A DNA stretch of 10,908 bases from Chitinophagaceae bacterium (GCA_947463105.1 CANHSD010000088.1:1-10908), one strand, 5' to 3'; counted from the stretch's first letter, positions 1 through 6,414 are shown. Program-made: numbers and translations. The notes: generated by a model not told the origin, from the letters alone.

Positions 1-294
1 GGGCACCAAATGTACATGGGCATGCGGCACTTCCAATCCAACCACCGCCATTCCACAGCGCTGGCAAGGAAACGCTTTTTCGATGGCTTTGGCAATGGGT
101 TGGGCAAATTGTAAAACTGCGCCGAGATCATTCGCATCAAGGTCAAACAAATTGTCTGTCTCCTTTTTCGGAACCACGAGTGTATGGCCGGGCACAAGTG
201 GAAAAACATCCAAAAAAGCATAGAATTGATCATTCTCGGCAATTTTGAAAGAAGGAATTTCACCTGCAATGATTTTTGAAAAAATGGTTGCCAT
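1..294 (-). CDS. HIT-family (histidine triad) nucleotide-binding protein, 3' end cut by window
   Basis: Cytoplasmic nucleotide hydrolase or transferase of the histidine triad superfamily (Hint/PKCI-like branch), which typically acts on purine nucleoside phosphoramidates. The physiological substrate here cannot be read from sequence. Ninety-eight residues are visible and the stop lies beyond base 1; the family is usually about 110-140 residues, so only the C-terminus is missing. The N-terminus (ATIFSKIIAGEIPSFKI) and the segment FLDVFPLVPGHTLVVPKK are classic Hint blocks. The signature PHAHVHLVP gives the triad His91, His93 and His95, with His95 next to the window edge. The ATG at 294 lies 5 nt after the greA stop, so the two genes are very probably co-transcribed. 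The CxxC often seen near the N-terminus of zinc-binding Hint proteins is absent; a CQRC lies at 77-80 instead. Confidence 0.93.
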   Translation of the reverse strand, partial: MATIFSKIIAGEIPSFKIAENDQFYAFLDVFPLVPGHTLVVPKKETDNLFDLDANDLGAVLQFAQPIAKAIEKAFPCQRCGMAVVGLEVPHAHVHLVP

Positions 295-299
295 GGTTA

Positions 300-770
300 T
301 CAGATCGCAATATGATCAATGGTAAATACCACCTTGCCATTGGGTGCAATAATTTCAGCCTCTTCACCCACTTTTTTCCCAAGCAACCCTTTGCCAATGG
401 GAGAAGTAACGGATATTTTCTGCATTTTCAAATCCGCTTCCTTTTCAGATACAATCTGATAGGTAACCGATTTTTGGGTAGCCTTGTTGGTGATGGTAAC
501 CTTGGTCAGGATGGACACCTTGCTGGTGTCTATCGTAGATGCATCAAGGATGCGGGCACTGGCCAATTCTGTTTCCATGCGGTTGATCTTGGCTTCAAGC
601 AAACCCTGTGCTTCTTTTGCAGCGTCGTATTCTGCATTTTCCTTGAGATCACCTTTTTCCCTTGCCTCTGCAATAGCGCGGGAAGCGGCCGGTCGTTCAA
701 CACTTTTGAGGTGTTGCAGTTCAACCTTCATTTGCTCAAGGGTCTCTTTGGTTACGTACATTATGCTCAT
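300..770 (-). CDS. greA: Transcription elongation factor GreA
   Basis: Binds RNA polymerase, enters the secondary channel with its N-terminal coiled coil, and stimulates cleavage of the nascent RNA 3' end so that backtracked complexes restart. The protein is 156 residues, the normal family length. An N-terminal coiled coil (about 8-75) carries the tip motif GDLKENAEYDAAKEAQG, with acidic Asp41 and Glu44 at the canonical positions. The C-terminal FKBP-like domain (about 80-156) contains the block SPIGKGLLGKKVGE. The frame is open 34 codons further upstream (to 872), but that extension crosses a terminator hairpin and has no family similarity. The ATG at 770 (MSIMYVTKE) is therefore chosen; a second ATG at 761 is possible. 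The HIT gene follows after 5 nt, probably in the same transcript. A promoter and terminator hairpin lie just upstream (see those entries). Confidence 0.96.
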   Translation of the reverse strand: MSIMYVTKETLEQMKVELQHLKSVERPAASRAIAEAREKGDLKENAEYDAAKEAQGLLEAKINRMETELASARILDASTIDTSKVSILTKVTITNKATQKSVTYQIVSEKEADLKMQKISVTSPIGKGLLGKKVGEEAEIIAPNGKVVFTIDHIAI

Positions 771-797
771 ATGGACATCTTTCAATTGGTCGGTTTG

Positions 798-839
798 AAA
801 AAAAATGAGCAACGCCTCAGTTGGTGCTGAAGCGTTGCT
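798..839 (-). terminator. Intrinsic terminator between the dehydrogenase gene and greA
   Basis: Read on the minus strand, an 8-bp perfect stem (832-839 with 808-815) continues through one mismatch into 4 more pairs (827-830 with 817-820). It closes on a 6-base loop (821-826). After two bases comes a run of eight U residues (798-805). This is a textbook rho-independent terminator for transcripts coming from ksgA and the dehydrogenase. It ends only 28 bp before the greA start, so it also lies in any greA leader transcribed from further upstream. The plus strand lacks a U tract after the hairpin, so it works in one direction. Confidence 0.85.
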
Positions 840-845
840 GCATTG

Positions 846-872
846 CAAAGGTAAATAATTTTTGTAAATCAA
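846..872 (-). promoter_or_regulatory. Candidate greA promoter (Bacteroidota-type -7 and -33)
   Basis: On the minus strand, TACCTTTG at 846-853 matches the Bacteroidota -7 consensus TAnnTTTG exactly. A TTG at 870-872 lies 16 bases upstream and could be the -33 element, although the usual spacing is nearer 19. The intervening bases are A/T-rich. The predicted transcription start, about 839-841, coincides with the 5' foot of the terminator hairpin, so the transcript would open with that hairpin. The element overlaps the stop codon of the dehydrogenase gene. It is identified from sequence only. Confidence 0.45.
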
Positions 873-1804
873 GGCCAGGGCAACAAATCCAGCTTTTTGA
901 GCAGGCTTTGCGCCAATTTGGCCAACGACTCATGGCTGGAGCCCGCAATGTGTGGGGTAACAATCACATTCCTGTGCCTCAACAGTTGTTGCAACATTTC
1001 GTTTTCATGGGCTGAATAGCTTGCAAAATCCTCATTTTCAAGCACATCCAAGCCTGCGGCAGCAACCAGGCCTTGGTCTAATGCAGTGATCAGGGCGGCT
1101 GTATCTACCACCCCACCCCTGCTGGCATTTAGAAAATAAGGTCTTTTTTTAAGAGATGAGAAAAACTGCTCATTGGCATAATGCTGCGTTTCCGCATTTA
1201 AGGGCAGGTGGAAGCTGATCACATCAGCCGATTCATGGATGGCTTCAAGTGCAGATTCAATAATATGGCCACCACTGAAACCTGTCTTGTACTTGTCGTG
1301 CGCAAGCACTGTCACACCAAAGGGTGCAAGCAAATGCGCAAAGGCCGATCCCGTATGCCCCAAACCAATGATCCCAACTGTTTTTCCTCCCAGCTCAAAT
1401 CCCCTGTTGGCCTCACGCAGCCATTTTCCTTCCCTCACCTCATCCCTGGAGCTGCTGATGTTGTGCAGGAGGGAAAGCAACAGACCAAGACAATGTTCAC
1501 CAACAGATGCACAGTTGCCATCCGGGCTGCTCATGCAAATGATCTGCTGTGCAGTGGCCTGCTCAACATCGATGATTTCCATGCCACTTCCCAATCTCCC
1601 TATCCATTTCAAGGATTGGGCGGCTGCCAGGATTTCCTTGTCAATTTGGATCCTGCTGGCCACAATCAATCCCTCATAGGCAGGAATCATTTCTTTCAAT
1701 TCCTGACGGCTGATTTTTTCCAGGGTATCCACCAGGTACCCCCTTTGCTCCAGCCCTTCTTTGAGACAGGGATGGGCAGGGGCAGTGATCATCACTTTAG
1801 GCAT
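869..1804 (-). CDS. NAD-dependent D-2-hydroxyacid dehydrogenase
   Basis: Oxidoreductase interconverting a D-2-hydroxyacid and a 2-oxoacid with NAD(H); the superfamily includes SerA, PdxB, glyoxylate/hydroxypyruvate reductase and D-lactate dehydrogenase. At 311 residues it has the flavodoxin-like substrate domain (about 1-98 plus the C-terminus) and the Rossmann domain (about 99-280). The nucleotide loop is GLGHTG (147-152), with Asp170 at the end of the second strand favouring NAD over NADP. Catalytic residues are Arg229 (NASRGG), Glu258 (GLDVLENE) and His285 (TPHIAG). No ACT domain follows, so it is not a long-form SerA, and it lacks the extra C-terminal domain of E. coli-type PdxB. The ATG at 1804 is chosen over a TTG at 1807 because it overlaps the ksgA stop as TGATG, implying translational coupling. 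The substrate is unknown; a PdxB-like role is discussed in the findings. Confidence 0.9.
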   Translation of the reverse strand: MPKVMITAPAHPCLKEGLEQRGYLVDTLEKISRQELKEMIPAYEGLIVASRIQIDKEILAAAQSLKWIGRLGSGMEIIDVEQATAQQIICMSSPDGNCASVGEHCLGLLLSLLHNISSSRDEVREGKWLREANRGFELGGKTVGIIGLGHTGSAFAHLLAPFGVTVLAHDKYKTGFSGGHIIESALEAIHESADVISFHLPLNAETQHYANEQFFSSLKKRPYFLNASRGGVVDTAALITALDQGLVAAAGLDVLENEDFASYSAHENEMLQQLLRHRNVIVTPHIAGSSHESLAKLAQSLLKKLDLLPWP

Positions 1805-2556
1805 CAATTCATCTTGTTTAGTAGTTCGACAAAATCGAGCACAGACAGCTGTTCTGCACGTTTTGTAAAAATGGGATCCAACAGGTCTTCCTTTTTAAAA
1901 TAGGGCTTCAAAGGATTCCTCAACTGCTTTCTTCTTTGACCAAATGCCAGCTTCACCAGCAGCATGAACTTCTTGTGGTTGATGATCCCAAAAGGATTAC
2001 CAGCATCCACAAACATGATGACGCCACTTTTTACTTTAGGGGGTGGATTGAAACAGTTTTCATCCACATCAAAGAGGTATGATGTTTTGTAATAGGCCTG
2101 GGAAATGACACTCAGAATGCCATACTCTTTTGATCCCGGACCCGAACAGATCCTGACGGCAACTTCCTTCTGGAACATACCAATCATGGTCTCCACCTGC
2201 TCCCTCCATTCAATCACCTTGAAAACAATCTGTGTGGAAATATTGTAAGGGAAGTTCCCGATCAGGGTAAAGCGTCCGCTGAAGGGCGCATCAACCTCAA
2301 GAATATCTGCTTCGATGATCTTGCCCCGCACATGAGGATAGGCTTTGAGCAGAAATGCCACCTTCTCTGCATCAATTTCCACCAACTTGAGGTCTACGCC
2401 CTCCAACCCTTTCAGGTACTTGGTCAGTGCCCCACCACCCGGCCCCACTTCCAGCAACTGGTTGTATTGGTGTGCATTGAGGGCCTCAATGATGCGTATA
2501 CATACCGTTTCATCTTTCAAAAAGTGTTGTCCTAGCGATTTCTTGAGGGTGTACAT
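1804..2556 (-). CDS. ksgA: 16S rRNA (adenine(1518)-N(6)/adenine(1519)-N(6))-dimethyltransferase RsmA/KsgA
   Basis: Uses S-adenosylmethionine to dimethylate two adjacent adenosines in the 3'-terminal helix of 16S rRNA, a late checkpoint in small-subunit assembly. Loss of this activity in other bacteria gives kasugamycin resistance. The protein is 250 residues, slightly short for the family but complete. The N-terminal hallmark KKSLGQHFLKD (5-15) is present. The SAM-binding motif I is LEVGPGGGALT (35-45), and the acidic ribose-binding position is Glu61. The catalytic motif IV is NFPY (101-104), a variant of NLPY. The KsgA-specific block FNPPPKVKSG lies at about 169-178. The C-terminal helical domain carries the conserved FGQRRKQLRN. 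The start is the most upstream Met in the frame, and no Shine-Dalgarno is visible. The stop overlaps the next gene's ATG by one base. Confidence 0.96.
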   Translation of the reverse strand: MYTLKKSLGQHFLKDETVCIRIIEALNAHQYNQLLEVGPGGGALTKYLKGLEGVDLKLVEIDAEKVAFLLKAYPHVRGKIIEADILEVDAPFSGRFTLIGNFPYNISTQIVFKVIEWREQVETMIGMFQKEVAVRICSGPGSKEYGILSVISQAYYKTSYLFDVDENCFNPPPKVKSGVIMFVDAGNPFGIINHKKFMLLVKLAFGQRRKQLRNPLKPYFKKEDLLDPIFTKRAEQLSVLDFVELLNKMN

Positions 2557-2561
2557 TGCGC

Positions 2562-2569
2562 CAAAATTA
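2562..2569 (-). promoter_or_regulatory. Candidate -7 element for ksgA
   Basis: TAATTTTG on the minus strand matches the Bacteroidota TAnnTTTG consensus and ends 6 bases before the ksgA ATG. If it is used, the mRNA would have almost no 5' leader. No TTTG or TTG is found at the proper -33 distance, so the call is tentative. Confidence 0.35.
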
Positions 2570-2593
2570 AGACAAAGATCCCCGTTTTCCTTG

Positions 2594-2601
2594 TACCTTT
2601 A
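2594..2601 (+). promoter_or_regulatory. Candidate -7 element for pdxA
   Basis: TACCTTTA matches the TAnnTTTG consensus except at the last base. It lies 8 bases before the first pdxA ATG (2610) and 23 before the second (2625). No clear -33 element is present. If real, the start would fall close to 2606-2608, leaving a leader of only a few bases for the first ATG or about 17-19 bases for the second. Confidence 0.3.
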
Positions 2602-2609
2602 CAGTTCAA

Positions 2610-3710
2610 ATGAAAGCAGAAGAGATGAGTGCTCAAAAAAGACCGGTAATTGGAATTTCAATTGGAGACCTGAATGGGATAGGAATCGAGCTGATTCTGA
2701 ATACCTTTTCAGACGGACGCATCCTTGAATTCTGTACCCCAGTAGTTTTTGGAAACAACAAAGTACTCAACTTCTACAGAAAACTGATGCCAGAATTGAA
2801 CATCAGTTACAACAACATCAAAGAGATCGCCAAGGCAAACCCCAAACAACTCAATGTATTCTCCGTTTGGGAAGAGGATGTGGACATACAACCAGGTCAA
2901 ATGACCGATACAGGTGGCCTGTATGGCGTGAAATCACTGCAGGCAGCAGTGAAGGCGCTGAAAGAAAATGCAATTGATGCTTTGGTTACAGCGCCCTTGC
3001 ACAAATATGCCATGCAGAGCAGTGAGTTCAATTTCACGGGGCATACGCCTTATCTCAAGGAAGTGTTCAAGGCAGATGAAGTGCTGATGCTGATGGTGGC
3101 GGAGAACATGCGGGTGGCCTTGCTGACCGAACATGTAGCCATCGGTGATGTCGCCAAAAACATTACCAAAGAACAGATCATCAAAAAAATCAACCTGCTC
3201 AAAGCCAGCCTCAAAAAAGACTTTGGCATCGACAGGCCAAAGATTGCCGTCCTGGGCCTTAACCCCCATGCGGGCGATGAAGGATTGGTGGGAAGAGAGG
3301 AGAAAGAAATCATTCGCCCAGCTGTATTGGAGGCAAAGAAAAATGATTGTATCGTCATGGGCCCATACAGTGCAGATGCATTTTTTGCCAGGGGAAGCCA
3401 TGAAAAATTTGATGCAGTGCTGGCCATGTACCACGACCAGGGGCTGATTCCTTTCAAGTCGCTTGCGCTGGGTGAAGGAACCAATTTCACGGCTGGCCTA
3501 CAAGTCATCAGAACATCCCCAGATCATGGAACGGCCTTTGATATTGCAGGAAAAAACATTGCCGATGAATCCTCCTTCAGGGCAGCAGTGTTCGCAGCAG
3601 TTGACATTTTTGATACGAGAATGGGCTATGCAGAAATGAGAAAAAATCCACTGCGAAAAATTTCTGCAAGGGTAATGGCCAATGCAGAGGACGAAAAAAT
3701 TGACGAATAG
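2610..3710 (+). CDS. pdxA: 4-hydroxythreonine-4-phosphate dehydrogenase PdxA
   Basis: NAD-dependent oxidation of 4-phosphohydroxy-L-threonine to a 2-amino-3-oxo acid that decarboxylates to 3-amino-2-oxopropyl phosphate, the partner of deoxyxylulose 5-phosphate in the PdxJ step of pyridoxal phosphate synthesis. The protein is 366 residues from the first ATG. The N-terminal hallmark PVIGISIGDLNGIG lies at 12-25. The three divalent-metal histidines are His145 (FTGHTPYL), His220 (GLNPHAGDEG) and His275 (MYHDQGLIPFK). The dehydrogenase block RTSPDHGTAFDIAG is at 301-314. The ATG at 2625 (MSAQKRPVIG) is an equally plausible start, because conservation begins around residue 11 and a purine-rich stretch precedes it. 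It diverges from ksgA. Its stop is 2 bp from the stop of the opposing LolA-like gene, with no separate terminator visible. Confidence 0.96.
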   Translation: MKAEEMSAQKRPVIGISIGDLNGIGIELILNTFSDGRILEFCTPVVFGNNKVLNFYRKLMPELNISYNNIKEIAKANPKQLNVFSVWEEDVDIQPGQMTDTGGLYGVKSLQAAVKALKENAIDALVTAPLHKYAMQSSEFNFTGHTPYLKEVFKADEVLMLMVAENMRVALLTEHVAIGDVAKNITKEQIIKKINLLKASLKKDFGIDRPKIAVLGLNPHAGDEGLVGREEKEIIRPAVLEAKKNDCIVMGPYSADAFFARGSHEKFDAVLAMYHDQGLIPFKSLALGEGTNFTAGLQVIRTSPDHGTAFDIAGKNIADESSFRAAVFAAVDIFDTRMGYAEMRKNPLRKISARVMANAEDEKIDE

Positions 3711-3712
3711 CT

Positions 3713-4411
3713 TTATTTGGTGCCGAAAATATCAGCGGCCAATCCTTTATTGATTTCGTAAGAAGCATAAGAAATTTCAATCCTACCCTGCTTGCTCAAC
3801 GGCTTCTTTTCTTTTGATTTCCGGGAGATACTTGCATCATATTCGAAGGTTATTCCTTTGGGCAGTTTGTAATCCTTTGTATTGAAAATCATGATGGCCT
3901 TGTCTGGCAAACCCCACTTGGCGTATTTTCCATATTCCATTTCCATTTCATAGGTACCATTATCTTTGGTTGTGGTAATCGCTCTCCTGATCAACATGGC
4001 TTTGTCATCAACATAAAGGGTAGTCAATACGATGTCAGAAGATTCACCATTGGGGATCAGTTTCAAAACAGCAAGATCAGCACCCTTCCACACAATACGA
4101 CCAGCGGAAAGTGAAGTATAGTTGCCTTCGGTGATCAAAGAATTCATGTTGATGCGGATACCCCCTTTGGGCAGTACTGAAATACCCCCATCTTTTTTGA
4201 TCCTGAAAAGATCAGGGAATTTATAGAAAATACGCACTGCAGAAATGGGTAATTTAAGAAAAGCCACATCTGTTTTCAGCATCCCTTTTGCCTCATAATC
4301 CTTTACAGACAAGAGCTTTGACTTGAGCTTGGAAGCCATCTCTTCAGCAGATTGAGAAAATAACAATCCAACAGAAAACACACCAATCAAGAACAACAAA
4401 AACTTCTTCAT
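3713..4411 (-). CDS. Secreted LolA-like (outer-membrane lipoprotein-sorting type) protein
   Basis: A 232-residue exported protein with an N-terminal signal peptide (MKKFLLFLIGVFSVGLLFSQ, cleavage near residues 20-22) and no lipobox cysteine, so it should be soluble in the periplasm. The mature part begins with an amphipathic helix (AEEMASKLKSKLLSVKDYEAKG), a pattern typical of LolA/LolB-fold proteins. Alternating beta segments follow, such as SAVRIFYKFPDLFRIKK and GTYEMEMEYGKYAKWGLPDK, with a lysine-rich insertion (KSKEKKPLSKQGR) near 198-210. A half-barrel LolA fold binding a lipid or lipoprotein acyl chain is inferred from this layout; no catalytic motif was seen. It lies 42 bp downstream of the Tat-exported isomerase gene on the same strand, which could be a shared transcript or coincidence. 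It is convergent with pdxA. Confidence 0.7.
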   Translation of the reverse strand: MKKFLLFLIGVFSVGLLFSQSAEEMASKLKSKLLSVKDYEAKGMLKTDVAFLKLPISAVRIFYKFPDLFRIKKDGGISVLPKGGIRINMNSLITEGNYTSLSAGRIVWKGADLAVLKLIPNGESSDIVLTTLYVDDKAMLIRRAITTTKDNGTYEMEMEYGKYAKWGLPDKAIMIFNTKDYKLPKGITFEYDASISRKSKEKKPLSKQGRIEISYASYEINKGLAADIFGTK

Positions 4412-4453
4412 GGCTTTAAAACAACTGCCCTGCTTAAATGTTCAGCGCCAATG

Positions 4454-5371
4454 CTAAAGAAAGGAGTCAGATTCCCTGTAGGCCTTGATCAGGGCCAACT
4501 CCCCGTCTGTGCCGGGTTTTGAATTTCCATGTTCCATTCCCATCACACCACGATACCCTTTGTTGTAAATATGCTTGAAAATATTCTTGTAGTTCATTTC
4601 CCCGGTGGTGGGTTCCTTTCTGCCAGGATTGTCCCCAATCTGGAAATAGCCAATCTCTTCCCAGGTACGGTTGATGTTGGCAATGATGTTTCCTTCATTG
4701 CGCTGCATATGGTACATATCGAAAAGGATCTTGCAGGATGGGCTGTTTACCGCCTTGCAAATCATATAGGTTTGGGTGGAATAGCGCAAGAAGAGATCTG
4801 GATTATCACTCAACGGCTCCAGCACCATTACCAGTCCATGTTTTTCAAGGACTCCGGCACCGCCCCTTAACGCTTCAATGACATTGGCAGTTTGAATATC
4901 CATAGGCAAACTGCGGTCAAAATTTCCGGGCACTACGGTCATGTGTTTGGCATTGCAGCGCTTTGCTACTTCAACAGCAGTATTGCAATCACGGATGATC
5001 AGGTCCTTGAACTCCTGCTTTCCGGTGGCAAGGCTCATCTTCCAATGCCAACCATCAGTGGTAATCACAAACACCCCCATTTGCATGCCGAGTTTGGCAA
5101 GGGTATCACCAATCTTGGACTGCATTTCAGGTGTACGGTTCATCATGCCATTGTCTTCAATTGACCTGAAACCCTGATCATGTGCCCATTTGATCTGGTC
5201 GATAAAATCTTTTCCTGCATGAGCAGCAAACATCCCATCATGAAATCCATAGTTAAGGTTGAATGTTTTTCCTGGTTCTTTTTCAGGCTGATAGGCTGAA
5301 AAAGCGGCCAACCCCGGTATTAATGCGGCTCCTGCCATGGATGATCTTTTGAGAAATCCTCTGCGTTCCAT
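4454..5371 (-). CDS. Tat-exported TIM-barrel sugar isomerase/epimerase (hydroxypyruvate isomerase-like)
   Basis: Xylose-isomerase-like TIM-barrel protein of 305 residues. The N-terminus ERRGFLKRSSMAGAALIPG carries a twin-arginine motif (Arg3-Arg4, RRGFLK) followed by a hydrophobic segment, so export in folded form is predicted. The barrel runs from about residue 37. Likely metal ligands are Glu185 (VMVLEPLSD), Asp218 (ILFDMYHMQ), Gln244 (FQIGDNPGR) and Glu280 (GMEHGNS). The block QIGDNPGRKEPTTGEMNY (244-261) closely resembles that of hydroxypyruvate isomerase (Hyi) proteins. However, Hyi is cytoplasmic, whereas this one is exported, so the substrate is probably a different aldose/ketose or an oxidised sugar. 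It diverges from the SUMF1-like and Gfo/Idh/MocA pair across 74 bp. No Shine-Dalgarno or confident promoter was found upstream. Confidence 0.85.
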   Translation of the reverse strand: MERRGFLKRSSMAGAALIPGLAAFSAYQPEKEPGKTFNLNYGFHDGMFAAHAGKDFIDQIKWAHDQGFRSIEDNGMMNRTPEMQSKIGDTLAKLGMQMGVFVITTDGWHWKMSLATGKQEFKDLIIRDCNTAVEVAKRCNAKHMTVVPGNFDRSLPMDIQTANVIEALRGGAGVLEKHGLVMVLEPLSDNPDLFLRYSTQTYMICKAVNSPSCKILFDMYHMQRNEGNIIANINRTWEEIGYFQIGDNPGRKEPTTGEMNYKNIFKHIYNKGYRGVMGMEHGNSKPGTDGELALIKAYRESDSFL

Positions 5372-5440
5372 ATGAAAAGAAATTTAATCGTTTGAAAAAT
5401 GAAAACTAGGAACAATTTAGTTAAAATTGCATCAAATCGA

Positions 5441-5449
5441 ATGCATTGA
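5441..5449 (+). other. Minimal upstream ORF (Met-His-stop) overlapping the TTG start
   Basis: ATG CAT TGA forms a two-codon reading frame. Its stop codon (5447-5449) overlaps the proposed TTG start (5446-5448) of the next gene in a TTGA arrangement. It may be chance, or it may feed ribosomes to the weak start codon. It encodes no meaningful product. Confidence 0.2.
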
Positions 5450-6396
5450 AAAAAATTATTGTAGCGCTCTGCTTTCTGCAATGGATATCAACGGAAGCTG
5501 GTTTTTCGCAAACCAATGTTTCCAAAACAGAAGAAATCAACATGCCGCTATCGGAGTTTAAAATCAAAATGGTTTCCATCCCCGAAGGAACTTTCTTGAT
5601 GGGAAGCAACAGCTCCACCAAGCCCAATGAAAAACCTGCCAAAACAGTCAAGATTTCCGCATTTTGGATGGGCGCATGTGAAATTACCCACGACCAGTTC
5701 GATGTGTTTTTCAAGGATGAAAATACTTCACAAGGCTCAAAGGTGGATGCGGTCACAAGGCCCACTGCACAGTACATAGACCTGAGTTGGGACATGGGAA
5801 AAGGAGGTGGATTTCCGGTCAACAGCATGAGTGTGGATGCGGCCATGATGTTCTGCAGGTGGATGTACCAAAACACGGGCGTTTTCTACCGGTTACCCAC
5901 TGAAGCAGAATGGGAGTATGCTTGCAGGGCGGGTAGCAAGACCAATTATTTTTTTGGAAATGATCCTGCCCAATTGGGTCAATATGCCTGGTACAAGGCC
6001 AACAGCAAAGAAAAATACCAGCGGGTGGGAACCAAGAAACCCAATGCCTGGGGATTGTACGACATGCTGGGAAATGTTGCCGAGTGGACCATGGATCAAT
6101 ACGCACCTGATTATTTGAAGCAGATTACGGATGGCCAGTTGGATCCCACCAATCCACCTGCTGCAAGGTATCCAAGAAGCATCAGGGGCGGTTCCTATCT
6201 GGACATAGCCACTGATCTGAGGGTATATACACGCAAGTTTTCTGAACCCTTTTGGAACCAGCGCGATCCCCAAATTCCCAAAAGCAGGTGGTGGCTCACA
6301 GACGGAATGTTTGCAGGTTTCAGAATTGTTCGCCCAGTTAAGCAACCAACTGCGGAAGAAGCCGAAAAATTTTATAAATTGTATCTCGGTAAATAA
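5446..6396 (+). CDS. Secreted SUMF1/FGE-sulfatase-domain protein without FGE catalytic cysteines
   Basis: A 316-residue protein of the formylglycine-generating-enzyme fold (C-type-lectin-like). An N-terminal signal peptide (KKIIVALCFLQWISTEAGFSQ) precedes the domain, which spans about 40-298. Domain hallmarks in order are MVSIPEGTFLMGS (42-54), the MGACEITHDQF block (75-85), LPTEAEWEYACRAGS (150-164), WGLYDMLGNVAEW (202-214), IRGGSYLD (246-253) and the terminal GFRIVRP (291-297). True aerobic FGEs have two copper-binding cysteines just after RGGS; here that stretch reads RGGSYLDIATDLRVYTRKF with no Cys, so sulfatase activation is unlikely. A ligand-binding, structural or different enzymatic role is more likely. 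The only start that keeps the signal peptide is TTG at 5446, since the frame closes upstream at 5407-5409. The Gfo/Idh/MocA gene follows after 18 nt, so the two form an operon. Confidence 0.87.
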   Translation: MKKIIVALCFLQWISTEAGFSQTNVSKTEEINMPLSEFKIKMVSIPEGTFLMGSNSSTKPNEKPAKTVKISAFWMGACEITHDQFDVFFKDENTSQGSKVDAVTRPTAQYIDLSWDMGKGGGFPVNSMSVDAAMMFCRWMYQNTGVFYRLPTEAEWEYACRAGSKTNYFFGNDPAQLGQYAWYKANSKEKYQRVGTKKPNAWGLYDMLGNVAEWTMDQYAPDYLKQITDGQLDPTNPPAARYPRSIRGGSYLDIATDLRVYTRKFSEPFWNQRDPQIPKSRWWLTDGMFAGFRIVRPVKQPTAEEAEKFYKLYLGK

Positions 6397-6414
6397 CATC
6401 TTAAAACAACAACG

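Noticed and set aside
771..872. N-terminal 34-residue extension of GreA
   Set aside because: It runs through the terminator hairpin and U tract and has no GreA-like features. The ATG at 770 places Asp41 and Glu44 at the family positions.
1805..1807. TTG as start of the dehydrogenase
   Set aside because: The next codon is an ATG that overlaps the ksgA stop as TGATG, a common coupling arrangement, and adding one residue gains nothing.
2934..3508. Long open frames antisense to pdxA
   Set aside because: They lie wholly within a gene with full motif support, have Cys/Phe/His-rich compositions without domain signals, and are reading-frame shadows. The plus-strand frames over 276-830, 1208-1903 and 8459-9061 were rejected for the same reason.
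3717..3745. Imperfect inverted repeat (TTGGTGCCG with CGGCCAA) just past the pdxA stop
   Set aside because: It has a bulged short stem, a 10-base loop and no U tract after it, so it is not convincing as a terminator and lies within the LolA-like coding sequence.
5372..5445. Promoter elements in the isomerase/SUMF1-like divergent region (for example TAAAATTG at 5422-5429 and minus-strand TAGTTTTC)
   Set aside because: Each has a mismatch to TAnnTTTG and no TTTG at the right distance. The region must hold promoters, but none can be assigned with confidence.
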